Made by a program: the position numbers and the translations under genes. Below are positions 1-8,378 of a stretch of DNA of 57,151 nucleotides, one piece after another. The notes under the pieces are model-generated. The model was given only the letters and a program-made list of their open reading frames with translations, was not told where the DNA came from and made no database searches. Source of the DNA: Mayfieldus sp038329895 (lineage in GTDB: Bacteria; Actinomycetota; Thermoleophilia; Solirubrobacterales; 70-9); the NCBI GenBank assembly GCA_038329895.1, contig JBBQNM010000007.1, positions 1 through 57,151 on the forward strand. The letters run 5' to 3'. The stretch's first letter is position 1. The number at the start of each line of letters is the position of its first letter.

Positions 1-1
1 C

Positions 2-706
2 ATGATCCTCGGCGACGTCTGCACCCGCCGCTGCGGCTTTTGCAACGTGCAGACCGGCAAGCCGACCTGGAACGACCCGCTGGAGCCGCTGCGGGTCGCG
101 AACCAGGTCAAGCGGATGGGCCTGCGCCACGCCGTGGTCACGTCGGTCGACCGCGATGACCTTCCCGACTACGGCGCCGGCGCCTTCGTCGGCGTGATCC
201 GCTCGATCCGCATGCAGGCTCCCGGCTGCAAGGTCGAGGTGCTGACTCCCGACTTCCGGGGCCAGGAGATGCCACTCGCGAAGGTCGTCTACGAGCGGCC
301 CGACGTCTTCAACCACAACGTGGAGACGGTTCCGCGCCTCTATCCGCTTGCCCGGCGAGGCTCGGACTTCATGCGCTCGGCGCGGGTGCTGCGGATGGCG
401 AAGGAGATGGGCGGCGAGAGGGTGGTCACCAAGTCTGGGCTGATGGTTGGCCTCGGCGAGACGTTCGAGGAGATGCTGGAGGCCTTCGAGGTCCTGCGCG
501 AGCACCGGGTCCAGGTGCTGACCGTGGGCCAGTACCTGCGCCCGACCGAGAAACACCTGCCGGTGGCCCGCTACTGGCACCCGGACGAGTTCGCGGCGCT
601 GGAGCGTGCCGCCTACGAGATCGGATTCGAGTCGGTGGCGGCGGGGCCCCTCGTGCGCAGCTCCTACCACGCCGACGAGCAGCTCCCCGCCCGCGCCGCG
701 GCCTAG
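2..706 (+). CDS. lipA: Lipoyl synthase, 5' end missing
   Basis: This is a radical-SAM enzyme that inserts two sulfurs into protein-bound octanoyl groups to make lipoyl cofactors. The visible 234 residues start at the radical-SAM cluster motif CTRRCGFC (CX3CX2C, visible residues 7-14). They end with the family's C-terminal RSSYHADEQ block, whose serine ligates the auxiliary cluster. Full LipA proteins have about 300 residues, so some 60-70 N-terminal residues, including the auxiliary-cluster cysteines, lie before the window. The ATG at position 2 is therefore an internal methionine, not the start. The gene runs convergently into the secreted protein gene with a 1-nt gap. The assignment is firm; the gene is only partial. 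Confidence 0.95.
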   Translation: MILGDVCTRRCGFCNVQTGKPTWNDPLEPLRVANQVKRMGLRHAVVTSVDRDDLPDYGAGAFVGVIRSIRMQAPGCKVEVLTPDFRGQEMPLAKVVYERPDVFNHNVETVPRLYPLARRGSDFMRSARVLRMAKEMGGERVVTKSGLMVGLGETFEEMLEAFEVLREHRVQVLTVGQYLRPTEKHLPVARYWHPDEFAALERAAYEIGFESVAAGPLVRSSYHADEQLPARAAA

Positions 707-707
707 T

Positions 708-1538
708 TCAGCAGAGCTCGAAGCTGACGATGCGCTTCAAGCCGCCCCCGCCCCGGCGCTTCACTTTTACATTCAGCTTGTAGAGCTTGCCCAGCTGCGG
801 CTCGAAGATGCGCGAGACCGGGACCTTGGCCCGCAGGTGGTTGCCGTTCGCGGCCTTTTGCCACGTCTGGCCGAAGCCTTCCTGATCGAAGCCCAGGGAC
901 AGCGAGGCGACGATCTTCTTCACCCCGGTCACCTTCGCCACGGCCTTGAGGGTGAAGTCCCCGGAGGCGCAACCGTCAGGTAGGCCCTTGAGCTTGATCT
1001 TCTTGGAGCCGCTCAGGACGAGCGAGCTCGCGTTGATCCTCAGGGCGGATTCGTTGTTGGAGTCGTTGTCGTCGGAGTAGTCAGAGATCTGGTTGGCGTA
1101 CCCGAGCAGCTGCACGAAGTGGTCCGCCGGCTCGTTCGCCTGGACCACGGCGATGACCTGGGCGCTCGCTCCCGGGGCAAGCGGGCCCAGCGTGCAATAC
1201 GCGTTCTGGTATTTGCCCACCAGCTCGATGTTGCAGCTGCCCTGCGAGGGCGTCACGGACTGGTAGGGGTTATTGGTTGGCCGAGCGTGCGCCCCCCACG
1301 AGTACAGGTTCAGGTTGACGTTGCCGTCGCCGTTGGGATTAGCCGGATCGGTTCCCAGGTTCGTGACCGTGACGTTGATGGTGACAAGCCCCCCTGGCTT
1401 TACCGCCTTGGCCGAGGGGACCTGGCTAATGGCGAGATCCCGAGAAGCGTGTGCGGCCGCCGGCAGCGCCAGGGCGACAGTCAACGCGCCGGCTACCGCG
1501 GCGATCTTGATCCTGGTGGACGTCCATGGCCACGTCAT
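708..1538 (-). CDS. Secreted CARDB/DUF11-like protein
   Basis: The 276-residue product begins with a signal peptide: a short basic stretch, a hydrophobic run near residues 10-27, and an AHA-S cleavage-like site. A beta-rich CARDB/DUF11-like adhesion fold follows (residues about 35-165, VTINVTVTNLG). The C-terminal half is rich in basic residues and valine and has a cysteine as its last residue. I chose the ATG at 1538 because GAGGAG lies 7 nt upstream; an in-frame ATG at 1553 overlaps that ribosome-binding site. The role is probably extracellular or wall-associated, with no enzymatic motif. The function is unknown. Confidence 0.7.
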   Translation of the reverse strand: MTWPWTSTRIKIAAVAGALTVALALPAAAHASRDLAISQVPSAKAVKPGGLVTINVTVTNLGTDPANPNGDGNVNLNLYSWGAHARPTNNPYQSVTPSQGSCNIELVGKYQNAYCTLGPLAPGASAQVIAVVQANEPADHFVQLLGYANQISDYSDDNDSNNESALRINASSLVLSGSKKIKLKGLPDGCASGDFTLKAVAKVTGVKKIVASLSLGFDQEGFGQTWQKAANGNHLRAKVPVSRIFEPQLGKLYKLNVKVKRRGGGGLKRIVSFELC

Positions 1539-1664
1539 TGACCCTCTCCTCATGAGGTCGGGATCAGGGACCTGGCCCCGTCATCCCACCCTACCCCTCG
1601 CTTATCGGACGCTTATCGCGCCGCGGCGATCCGGATGGCGCCACTCGAGGACGCCTTACCGCCG

Positions 1665-2369
1665 CTAGGGCGCCAGACGCCGCAGCACCGCGCCGTTCCC
1701 GGCCACCTCGAGCACGGTGGGAACGACCGCGATGCCGTACTTGCGCGCCAGGTCGGGGCGCTCACGGACGTCGACCAGGACCAGCGGCACGGAGCGGTCG
1801 CGCAGGCGCCGCTCCCACTTCGCGCAGTCAGCGCAGAGGGGGTGGGTGAATTCCACCAGCGCCAGACCGGCCCCGCCGACGCCATTGAGGTCGGCCGGAT
1901 CGAGGCGACCGTGGCGGCGTGGTGAGATTCCGCGCAGGCGGGCGCTGAGTCTGTAGAGCTCGCAACCGGCGCAGAAGCCGCTCGCGGACGCGACCAACGC
2001 CAGGATGCCGACCACCAGCGCGATCGCCTGGCCTGCGGCCGACGATCCGGCCCACCAGACCAGCGAGGCGACGGTGAGCAAGCTGAAGCCGAGCGCGTTG
2101 GCGAGGCGCGGCGGACGCGAGTCCTCCAGGTCGCCCTCGCCGATGCGCGGCTGGACCAGCTTGAAGTAGGCGAGGCAGGGGAGGCAGTAGCGGCGCCCCA
2201 GGGTCAGGCCGATCAGCAGCTGCAAGCCCATCAGCAGCCACAGCAGCGGCCAGCCAAAGGCGGCGCCGAGCAGCGCAGCAGTCGCAACCACCGCCTGGTT
2301 GAAGCGGGGGGCCCGCCTGTCGATCACGTCCGTGTCCCGCCAGGGGTCAGCTTTTGGCACTTTCTCCAT
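1665..2369 (-). CDS. DUF4395 membrane domain fused to a thioredoxin-like domain
   Basis: The 234-residue protein has two parts. Residues 1-145 form a DUF4395-type integral membrane domain with hydrophobic pairs near 28-60 and 95-135 and cysteine pairs CLPC and CAGC. Residues 165-234 are thioredoxin-like, with the redox motif CADC following VEFTHPL and a cis-proline segment VVPTVL. The layout suggests membrane-tethered thiol-disulfide exchange, possibly passing electrons between the cysteine pairs; this is inference. It is divergent from the rhomboid gene. A -10-like TAAGAC lies only 10 nt before the ATG, so the mRNA may be nearly leaderless. Confidence 0.75.
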   Translation of the reverse strand: MEKVPKADPWRDTDVIDRRAPRFNQAVVATAALLGAAFGWPLLWLLMGLQLLIGLTLGRRYCLPCLAYFKLVQPRIGEGDLEDSRPPRLANALGFSLLTVASLVWWAGSSAAGQAIALVVGILALVASASGFCAGCELYRLSARLRGISPRRHGRLDPADLNGVGGAGLALVEFTHPLCADCAKWERRLRDRSVPLVLVDVRERPDLARKYGIAVVPTVLEVAGNGAVLRRLAP

Positions 2370-2379
2370 CGCCTACCTA

Positions 2380-2409
2380 GTCTTACAAAGTGCGCTCGCC
2401 TCGACGCAA
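2380..2409 (-). promoter_or_regulatory. Candidate promoter of the DUF4395-thioredoxin gene
   Basis: On the minus strand TTGCGT (2409-2404) and TAAGAC (2385-2380) are separated by 18 nt, resembling sigma-A -35 and -10 boxes. The -10 box is 10 nt from the ATG, which implies a leaderless or very short leader. The call rests on sequence resemblance only. Confidence 0.35.
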
Positions 2410-2436
2410 GTTTGAGGCTGTAGGCTCGCCGCCCCG

Positions 2437-3297
2437 TTGATCCCGCTCAAGGACAACGTCCCCACAGCGCGGCTGCCCTTGGTGACGATCCTGTTGATCG
2501 TCGTCAACGTCGGCTTCTTCATCTGGCAGCTCAGCTTCTCCAGCGGCGACTCCTCGAACCCGCAGCTGCGCCAGCTCGGGGTCAGCGACCGCGACCTGAA
2601 CTCGGTCGAGTACGGCACGATCCCCTACCGGGTCCTGCATCCGGGTCGCGACTGCGCCTTCGGGGTGACCCTCCACTCGGATTCCCCGGAGGCGGACGTC
2701 GTGTGTCAGGGGACCAAGCAGTACTCCGAGGCGCTCGCGGCCCGCGCGAACGGTGAACCATTCGTCCGCTACTCGAATCCCCCCTGGTACGTGACCGTGT
2801 TCACCTCGATGTTCATGCACGGGGGGATCCTGCACATCGCGTTCAACATGCTGTTCCTCTGGATCTTCGGCAACAACATCGAAGACGCCATGGGACGGGG
2901 CCGCTACCTGCTCTTCTACCTTCTCGCTGGAATCGCCGCCGTGTACGCGCAGGCGGGAATCGACCCGAGCGGTACGCTGCCGAGCATCGGCGCGAGCGGC
3001 GCGATCGCCGGAGTGCTCGGGGCCTACGCGCTGCTCTTACCGCGCGCCCGGATCCTGACCTTGATCTTCCTGGTGTTCTTCGTCACCCTGATCGAGATCC
3101 CGGCCTACGTGATGCTGGGGATCTGGTTCGTGCTCCAATTCATTCCAGCGGTCGGGCAGGTGGCGGTGCCCAACATCGGCGGCCAGGGCGGGGTCGCCTA
3201 CTTCGCCCATGTCGGCGGGTTCCTGTTCGGGCTGGCGCTGGTGAAGATCTTCGTACGCCGGCGTCCCAGCATTCCGGCACCGACCACCGCGGGCTGA
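2437..3297 (+). CDS. Rhomboid family intramembrane serine protease
   Basis: This is a polytopic protease that cuts transmembrane substrates. The start is TTG, giving MIPLKDNVPT, the usual opening of this rhomboid subgroup. A first membrane helix covers about residues 14-31, then a 90-residue extracytoplasmic loop, then the core. The core has HGG (128-130) and HIAFN (133-137), the catalytic serine in GASG (Ser187) and the catalytic histidine in FAHVGG (His258). All active-site elements are intact over 286 residues. Its stop overlaps the start of the D,D-carboxypeptidase gene (TGATG), so the two are translationally coupled. The natural substrate is not evident. Confidence 0.92.
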   Translation: MIPLKDNVPTARLPLVTILLIVVNVGFFIWQLSFSSGDSSNPQLRQLGVSDRDLNSVEYGTIPYRVLHPGRDCAFGVTLHSDSPEADVVCQGTKQYSEALAARANGEPFVRYSNPPWYVTVFTSMFMHGGILHIAFNMLFLWIFGNNIEDAMGRGRYLLFYLLAGIAAVYAQAGIDPSGTLPSIGASGAIAGVLGAYALLLPRARILTLIFLVFFVTLIEIPAYVMLGIWFVLQFIPAVGQVAVPNIGGQGGVAYFAHVGGFLFGLALVKIFVRRRPSIPAPTTAG

Positions 3298-4253
3298 TGA
3301 GCCGCGGGCGCATAGCGCTCGGGGGATTGATCGTGATCGTCGTTTGGGCGGCGGCGGTGCTGCTGGCGGAGCCGATCGACAAGGGGGGTGGCAGGGGCTC
3401 GACGACCGTCGCCGCAACCGCCGGCCTGCCGAGCCCCCTGACCCACGATCCCGGCATCCGACCGCCGGTCCACAACCGCTTCACGGTGCGGCCCGCGCCC
3501 CCGCCAACGCCGGTGCGGGTCCGCTTCAAGCAACCGCCCAACGCCGGCGTGCTGTTCGACCTGGGCAGCGGCCGGGTGCTCTGGCAGCTGCATCCGCGCC
3601 GTGAATTGCCGATCGCCAGCCTGACCAAGATGATGACCGCGTTGATCATTGCCCAGCGCCACCGGCTGCGCGAGCGGGTGCTGATAACTCCGCGGGTGCT
3701 GCTCTACGCGGGGTCGGGGGTCGGCGTGCTCCCGCGTGGCAAGCGGGTGAAGCTCGGCGCCCTGCTCGACGGGCTGCTGCTGGTGTCGGGTAACGACGCG
3801 GCGATCGCATTGGCCCAGCACGACGCGCACACCGTCGGCGGGTTCGTGCGCCGCATGAACCTGCGGGCCCAGGAGCTGGGTCTCACCTGCTCGCGCTTCT
3901 CGAGCCCGAGCGGGATCAGGGACCAGGGCAATCACTCCTGCGCGCTCGATCTGGCGACGCTGGCGCGGATGGACCTCGCGAACCAGGTGGTGGGGCGAAT
4001 CGTCGGCATGCGGCGGGTGCGGATGCGCTTCCCGGTCAAGGGCGGCTACCTGGACCTGTTCAACATCAACCCGTTCATAGACGACCCGGGCGTGACCGGC
4101 GTAAAGACCGGCCTCACGAACGCGGCGGGGCGCTGCTACGTCGTCACCGCGCACATCAACGGCCGATACCTCGGCGTCGTGCTACTCAACACGCCCGATC
4201 CCTTCACGCAGGTGCCGCAGCTGTTTAAGGCGGGGGCTCGGCGGGGTGGCTGA
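3297..4253 (+). CDS. D-alanyl-D-alanine carboxypeptidase, S11 family
   Basis: This penicillin-binding peptidase trims the terminal D-Ala from peptidoglycan stem peptides outside the membrane. The 318-residue sequence has an N-terminal membrane anchor or signal (about 5-24) and a proline-rich linker to about residue 78. The S11 triad is complete: SLTK (Ser108-Lys111), SGN (163-165) and KTG (269-271). It lacks a long beta-rich C-terminal domain, so it resembles the compact DacF/DacB group. The ATG overlaps the rhomboid stop by 1 nt. A tRNA-Ala gene follows on the other strand. Confidence 0.92.
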   Translation: MSRGRIALGGLIVIVVWAAAVLLAEPIDKGGGRGSTTVAATAGLPSPLTHDPGIRPPVHNRFTVRPAPPPTPVRVRFKQPPNAGVLFDLGSGRVLWQLHPRRELPIASLTKMMTALIIAQRHRLRERVLITPRVLLYAGSGVGVLPRGKRVKLGALLDGLLLVSGNDAAIALAQHDAHTVGGFVRRMNLRAQELGLTCSRFSSPSGIRDQGNHSCALDLATLARMDLANQVVGRIVGMRRVRMRFPVKGGYLDLFNINPFIDDPGVTGVKTGLTNAAGRCYVVTAHINGRYLGVVLLNTPDPFTQVPQLFKAGARRGG

Positions 4254-4277
4254 CCCCCCGCAGGCCCTGCGGGGAAA

Positions 4278-4350
4278 TGGAGCCAGCGGGGCTCGAACCC
4301 GCGACCTCCCGGATGCAAACCGGACGCTCTTCCAACTGAGCTATGGCCCC
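4278..4350 (-). tRNA. tRNA-Ala (anticodon UGC)
   Basis: On the minus strand the 73 nt fold as a full cloverleaf. The acceptor GGGGCCA pairs with TGGCTCC and includes the G3-U70 wobble that identifies tRNA-Ala. The D arm is GCTCAGTTGGAAGAGC, the anticodon loop TTTGCAT (anticodon TGC) sits in a TCCGG/CCGGG stem, and the T arm carries GGTTCGAGCC. The discriminator is A and no CCA is encoded. Confidence 0.97.
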
Positions 4351-4359
4351 TCCTGACTA

Positions 4360-4365
4360 AGTGTA
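4360..4365 (-). promoter_or_regulatory. Candidate -10 box for tRNA-Ala(UGC)
   Basis: TACACT on the minus strand ends 9 nt before the mature tRNA 5' end, the usual distance for a -10 box. A TTGATT lies 20 nt further upstream, longer than the ideal spacing. The assignment is tentative. Confidence 0.35.
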
Positions 4366-4461
4366 AGTCGGCAGAATCTCGTAGAAATCAAGCGTCGCGC
4401 TCCGGCCGGCGGAGCGCCTTGTGACAGACTGGCTGCGCAGGCACAGGAGGGACCAGAGCAG

Positions 4462-5829
4462 ATGGCAGCGAAGACGGAAACGGCCGAGGCCGTCGCGGAG
4501 CGCGAGGATCACGACAAGTCCCCGGAGGCGACCGATCGCGCCAAGGCCGAGGCGGAGGCGAAGGGCAAGTCAAAGCCCGGGCAGCGGGCAGAAGTCTCCA
4601 ACCTGGAGATCGTCCGCCACTACTTCGATATCGCCTGCGACCGGCTGAAGCTGCGCGACGACCTGCGCACCGTCTTCTGGAGTCCTTACCGCGAGGTCAG
4701 CGTGCAGATCCCGGTCAAGCTGTCCGACGGCAAGATCCACGTCTACTCCGGCTACCGGATCCAGCACAACGGTGCCCGCGGTCCCTACAAGGGCGGCGTC
4801 CGCTTCCACCCCGACGTCGACATCGACGAGGTGCGAGCGCTCGCCTCGCTGATGAGCTGGAAGACTGCGATCGCCGGCGTCCCCTTCGGCGGTGCCAAGG
4901 GCGGCGTCAACTGCCCCGCAGATCAGCTGGAGCGGGACGAGGTGCAGAAGATCGCCCGCTCGTTCATGAGCAAGATCGAGAAGGTGCTCGGCCCGACCCG
5001 TGACATTCCGGCGCCCGACGTCAACACCGACGCCCAGGTGATGGCCTGGTTCATGGACGAGTACGGCAAGTTGCACGGGCACACCCCGGCGATCTGCACC
5101 GGCAAGCCAATCGAGCTCGAGGGCTCATACGGACGCGAGGCGGCCACCGGGCGCGGCTGCGTCTACATGTTCCGCGAGGCGGCGCCGCAGCTCGGTCTCA
5201 GCCCCGCCGACGTCACCTTCGCCGTTCAGGGCTTCGGCAACGTGGGCTCGTGGGCGGCGCGCCTGATGCACCAGCTCGGCTGCCGCATGGTTGCCGTCTC
5301 GGACGCCCACGGCGCGATCCGCAACGACGCCGGCATCGACCCCGATGCGCTTCACAGCTTCGTCGGCGAGGGCGGAAAGCTGACCGAGTTCGAAGGCGCC
5401 GAGCCGATCGACGCCGACGACCTGGTAGCGGTCGAGTGCGACGTCTTCATCCCGGCGGCGCTCGGCGGGATGATCCACGAGGGCAACGCCGACCGGATGA
5501 GCTGCAAGATGCTGATCGAGGGCGCGAACTCGCCGACCACACCTACAGCCGACGCGATCCTCAACGAGAAGGGCGTCTACACCGTGCCCGACCTGATGGC
5601 CAACGCCGGCGGAGTGGTGGTCTCCTACTTCGAGTGGGTCCAGAACCTCCAGCACTTCCGCTGGGAGGAGCGCGAGGTCAACGACAAATTGAGCACGATC
5701 ATGCGCCGCGCCTACCGTGAGGTCTCGGCGCGAGCCAAGGAGGAGCGGATCCCGCTTCGCGAGGCCTCCTACGAGGTCGGCATCGAGCGCGTCGTGCAGG
5801 CCGCACGCACGCGCGGATACGTCAGCTAG
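4462..5829 (+). CDS. gdhA: Glutamate dehydrogenase (Glu/Leu/Phe/Val family)
   Basis: This enzyme interconverts glutamate with 2-oxoglutarate and ammonia. The 455-residue protein has a 45-residue charged, lysine- and glutamate-rich N-terminal extension. A catalytic domain follows with GPYKGGVRFHP (Lys110), Lys134 and PFGGAKGGV (Lys146). The Rossmann segment VQGFGNVGSWAA is near residues 253-264. The signature reads as the oligomeric GDH group rather than leucine dehydrogenase. Start ATG 4462 has GGAGGG 10-12 nt upstream. The coenzyme preference cannot be read safely. It is monocistronic, and a structured intergenic region and bidirectional terminator follow. Confidence 0.93.
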   Translation: MAAKTETAEAVAEREDHDKSPEATDRAKAEAEAKGKSKPGQRAEVSNLEIVRHYFDIACDRLKLRDDLRTVFWSPYREVSVQIPVKLSDGKIHVYSGYRIQHNGARGPYKGGVRFHPDVDIDEVRALASLMSWKTAIAGVPFGGAKGGVNCPADQLERDEVQKIARSFMSKIEKVLGPTRDIPAPDVNTDAQVMAWFMDEYGKLHGHTPAICTGKPIELEGSYGREAATGRGCVYMFREAAPQLGLSPADVTFAVQGFGNVGSWAARLMHQLGCRMVAVSDAHGAIRNDAGIDPDALHSFVGEGGKLTEFEGAEPIDADDLVAVECDVFIPAALGGMIHEGNADRMSCKMLIEGANSPTTPTADAILNEKGVYTVPDLMANAGGVVVSYFEWVQNLQHFRWEEREVNDKLSTIMRRAYREVSARAKEERIPLREASYEVGIERVVQAARTRGYVS

Positions 5830-5847
5830 GTGTGTTGGGCCGGTGCC

Positions 5848-5872
5848 GTTAGGCGCCGGCAGAGGCATGTCA
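5848..5872 (+). repeat. Palindromic 3'-end repeat, family A, copy 1
   Basis: This 25-nt unit begins GTTAGGCGCCGGCA and matches the reverse complement of 45666-45690 at 23 of 25 positions. It starts exactly 18 nt after the gdhA stop codon and in the same orientation as gdhA. It overlaps the first hairpin of the region (5839-5860). Confidence 0.6.
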
Positions 5873-6027
5873 GGCGACTAAGTCGCCGCATTTGTCTGGA
5901 CGCCTGTTCGAATCCCCTGCACAGCGGGCTCAAGTACCGCTGCGGCGCTCCGATTAGCCCTGTACCGGTCTACGAACCGGATCCGACTGCCTAACAAATA
6001 CTTGCCAGGGAAGGCAAGAACGCCAAC

Positions 6028-6057
6028 AGGAAACCCCGCCTAGAGCGGGGTTTTCCT
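6028..6057. terminator. Bidirectional rho-independent terminator
   Basis: AGGAAACCCCGC and GCGGGGTTTTCCT pair around the 5-nt loop CTAGA, with one bulged T. The T-run serves plus-strand transcripts from gdhA, and the complementary T-run serves minus-strand transcripts from the acidic-protein gene. It lies between these convergent genes. Confidence 0.85.
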
Positions 6058-6075
6058 GATTCGGAGGCCGCAAGA

Positions 6076-6133
6076 CAATTGCGGCGGCTTCGCCGCCTGA
6101 CACGCCAGTGCCGCGACACTCTGTGTCGCGGCG
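6076..6133 (-). repeat. Palindromic 3'-end repeat, family B, copy 1
   Basis: The segment 6076-6115 matches 23503-23542 at 39 of 40 positions. It contains a GGCGG-CTTCG-CCGCC hairpin. A perfect 10-bp hairpin (6110-6132, loop TCT) flanks it. It ends 9 nt from the TAA stop of the minus-strand acidic-protein gene. Confidence 0.75.
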
Positions 6134-6141
6134 AACGCACA

Positions 6142-6906
6142 TTAGTCGTCGAAGTCGAAGTCCTTCGGCGGCTTCTGCTCGAACCAGAGCCGATCGTGCT
6201 CAGGTGTGTCCTGGAGGAACTCCGGCGTCTCCTCGAGCACGTCCTCCTCCTCTTCCTCCTCGGCGTCCTCGAGGCCGCCTTCCTCCTCGGCGGGGACCTC
6301 CTCCTCTCCCGAGTCGGGCTCGGGGGCCTCGGCGACATCGGGGGGAGGCGGGGCCCCCTCGGTCTCGGGCGCATCCAGCGCCTGGTCGAGCTCATCGGAA
6401 AGCGACTGCTCGGAGAAGAACTCGTCCTCGACGGCCTCCTCTCCTTCCGGATGCTCCTCCTCGACGGCCTCCTCAGCTTCCTCGCCGACCGGGCCGCCGT
6501 CGAGTTTGTAGAGCTCGGTGGGCTGATCGGCGATCGAGGCTTCCTCGGGCTGCTCCGCCGCCTCGGGCTCGTCCGGAGGCTCCGGCGGAGGATGCTCCTC
6601 GGTCTCCGCGGCGACGGTCCCGGCGTCAGCGTCATCCGGATCCACCGTCGCGTGCTCCATCGCGGGGTGCTCCTCCTCGGCAGGGGGCTCCGCGGGCAGC
6701 TCGACCGGCTGCTCGGCGATGGCCGGCGGCGCCTCGTCTTCGACCGCCGCCGACGCCTCATCCATCGGTGCGTCACTCGCCGCATCTCCGGGGCGCGCCG
6801 GAGGACCGAACGCCTGGTCCTCGAGTTCGCGCAGCTCGTTATCGCCGGCGCCGTGCTGGCGCTTCAGCTCCAGATGTTCGCGGATTGCGTCGTCAAGAGC
6901 ACTCAT
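6142..6906 (-). CDS. Highly acidic, Glu/Pro/Ala-rich protein of unknown function
   Basis: The 254-residue protein has a folded-looking N-terminus (MSALDDAIREHLELKRQHGA, residues 1-20, predicted helical). About 200 low-complexity residues dominated by Glu, Ala, Pro and Asp follow, then a short acidic tail ending KDFDFDD. No catalytic motif, membrane segment or signal peptide is visible, so it is probably cytoplasmic and largely disordered. The N-terminal helix and the aromatic/acidic tail are the parts most likely to be conserved. A repeat of family B follows its stop. I do not recognise a function. Confidence 0.65.
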   Translation of the reverse strand: MSALDDAIREHLELKRQHGAGDNELRELEDQAFGPPARPGDAASDAPMDEASAAVEDEAPPAIAEQPVELPAEPPAEEEHPAMEHATVDPDDADAGTVAAETEEHPPPEPPDEPEAAEQPEEASIADQPTELYKLDGGPVGEEAEEAVEEEHPEGEEAVEDEFFSEQSLSDELDQALDAPETEGAPPPPDVAEAPEPDSGEEEVPAEEEGGLEDAEEEEEEDVLEETPEFLQDTPEHDRLWFEQKPPKDFDFDD

Positions 6907-7003
6907 GGTTTCCGCCCAATCTCGGCGTACAGACTAGGCGGTTTAGCACTGGCCGGCGGGATAGGCCGCCCACCGATTCATGGGGTCCTGAAGGTGCCCG
7001 GAG

Positions 7004-8314
7004 CTAGCGCGGAACCGGCTCGGGAGCGCGGCGGCCGCCGGCGCGGGCGGTGCGGTTCTTGCCCTGCTGCTTGGCGCGGTAAAGCGCCTGGTCGGCGGCC
7101 TTGATCAACGATCTCACGTCGGGCGCCTGCTCGGGGCTGCCTGCAACTCCGACGCTCGCCCGGATCGTGATCTCATGCTTTTGCCCGTCGAGCGGGATGC
7201 GGACGGCGTCGAGCCGCCTGCGAATCCTCTCGGCGACCTCCATCGCCCCGTCGGTACGAGTCTCCGGCAGGGCAATCGCGAACTCCTCACCGCCATAGCG
7301 GGCCGGCTCGTCGACCTCCCGCGACTCCGCCCTGAGGATGCGACCGACCTCCCTCAGAACCTGGTCGCCCTGCAGGTGGCCGTGGTTGTCGTTGATCTCC
7401 TTGAAGTCGTCGAGGTCGAGCATCACAACCGAGAGCGGGCGATCGAATCGTTTCGCTCGCTCGACCTCCTTGCCGAGGATCTGCCTGAAGCGCCGGTGGT
7501 TCGAGAGGCCTGTCAACTCGTCGGTGATCGCCTCTTCTTCGGCGCGCTCGTGCTGCTGGCGCAGGTCGCGTACCAAGGGAGCGATCAGCGCGAAGGCGAG
7601 CAGCACCAGCGCCACCAGAATCGCGGCGATCAGCACCTGACTCCCCGAGAAGCCGGAGTCCCGCGGACCGAGTAGCGCCGCCCGAACATTGGCCGACGCA
7701 TCCGGGAGCGAGACGACCCGGGCCCGGTAGTCGCCGGAGGGAAGGCTGACGTCGATCGTGTGCGCCCCTGTGCCCCCGAGATCGAGTGCGCTCGCACCCG
7801 CCGCGCCGGTCGCGATCGTCGCGCCGCCGGCGGAGACCACGAACGGGAGCCCGGTCGCTTGGTGCACGCCGTGTGCGAACTCGGTCGCATCGGTGGTCGA
7901 CACGACGAGGTCGCCGAGCGGCCCGCTCGACCCGCTGATCCGCAGCTTGACGCTGGCCACCGGCTGCCCGATTGAGAACCTGGCGATCAGTTGGCCGCCT
8001 CTGCGGACCTCGAGGCGGGTCAGCCCAAGGGTCAGGGCCAGCTGCCTCACCCGCCGATCCAGAGGCGGCGTCGGCCCGGCCGGGATCTCCGTTCCGAGCT
8101 GCGCGTCGTTGGCGACCAAGCGTGCTTCGTGTCGCGCCGAGCTCAGATCGGTGCGGTACTGGTTCAGCGTCGGAGTGAGGGCGCCGGCGAGCCGTGCGTC
8201 GGCCTTCCCGGTCCTCGACTCCGAGGAAAGAGGGACAAAGGAGATCACGATCGCGATGACCGGCACGACCACGATCAGGAGCACGGTGACTGTTAGGCGC
8301 CTACGAAAAGTCAT
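7004..8314 (-). CDS. Membrane diguanylate cyclase (GGDEF)
   Basis: This enzyme makes cyclic di-GMP from two GTP. The 436-residue protein has an N-terminal membrane helix (about 5-28), an extracytoplasmic sensor region, a second helix near 220-245 and a GGDEF domain at about 265-425. The catalytic motif GGEEF is intact. REVD lies five residues before it, matching an RxxD product-inhibition site. No EAL or HD-GYP partner is encoded in the window. I chose ATG 8314 because the first helix follows at once; upstream in-frame starts nearly reach the tRNA at 8379. There is no Shine-Dalgarno, but TACGCT lies 9 nt before the ATG. Confidence 0.92.
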   Translation of the reverse strand: MTFRRRLTVTVLLIVVVPVIAIVISFVPLSSESRTGKADARLAGALTPTLNQYRTDLSSARHEARLVANDAQLGTEIPAGPTPPLDRRVRQLALTLGLTRLEVRRGGQLIARFSIGQPVASVKLRISGSSGPLGDLVVSTTDATEFAHGVHQATGLPFVVSAGGATIATGAAGASALDLGGTGAHTIDVSLPSGDYRARVVSLPDASANVRAALLGPRDSGFSGSQVLIAAILVALVLLAFALIAPLVRDLRQQHERAEEEAITDELTGLSNHRRFRQILGKEVERAKRFDRPLSVVMLDLDDFKEINDNHGHLQGDQVLREVGRILRAESREVDEPARYGGEEFAIALPETRTDGAMEVAERIRRRLDAVRIPLDGQKHEITIRASVGVAGSPEQAPDVRSLIKAADQALYRAKQQGKNRTARAGGRRAPEPVPR

Positions 8315-8323
8315 ACGAAGGAG

Positions 8324-8329
8324 AGCGTA
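8324..8329 (-). promoter_or_regulatory. -10 hexamer for a likely leaderless GGDEF mRNA
   Basis: TACGCT (TANNNT) lies 9 nt before the ATG at 8314. The sequence between is pyrimidine-rich, with no ribosome-binding site. Confidence 0.4.
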
Positions 8330-8378
8330 TTCTTGCAGTGAGTAGGGGGCTCGAACACCCCTTCCCCTCCTCATTTCT

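Larger units (their letters stand above)
5839..6057 (+). ncRNA. Candidate structured RNA or long 3' UTR downstream of gdhA
   Basis: This stretch without a gene holds five short inverted repeats in series: 5839-5860 (9 bp, loop GTTA), 5873-5887 (6 bp, loop TAA), 5922-5942 (6 bp, 9-nt loop), 5965-5980 (5 bp) and 6001-6018 (6 bp). A strong terminator at 6028-6057 closes it. A TTCGAATCC at 5908-5916 resembles a tRNA T loop but its stem does not pair. I could not match the region to tmRNA, 6S, SRP or RNase P RNA. It may simply be the gdhA 3' UTR. Confidence 0.3.

Noticed and set aside
4388..4461. A riboswitch before gdhA
   Set aside because: The leader is short and I could not build a conserved aptamer or terminator in it.
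5890..5925. A tRNA-like T-loop TTCGAATCC after gdhA
   Set aside because: The flanking bases GCCTG and CCCCT do not pair as a T stem, and no acceptor or anticodon arm could be built.
6079..7104. Long plus-strand open frames opposite the acidic-protein and GGDEF genes
   Set aside because: They mirror biased codons of the real minus-strand genes, and their products are Arg/Leu- or Pro-rich with no domain.
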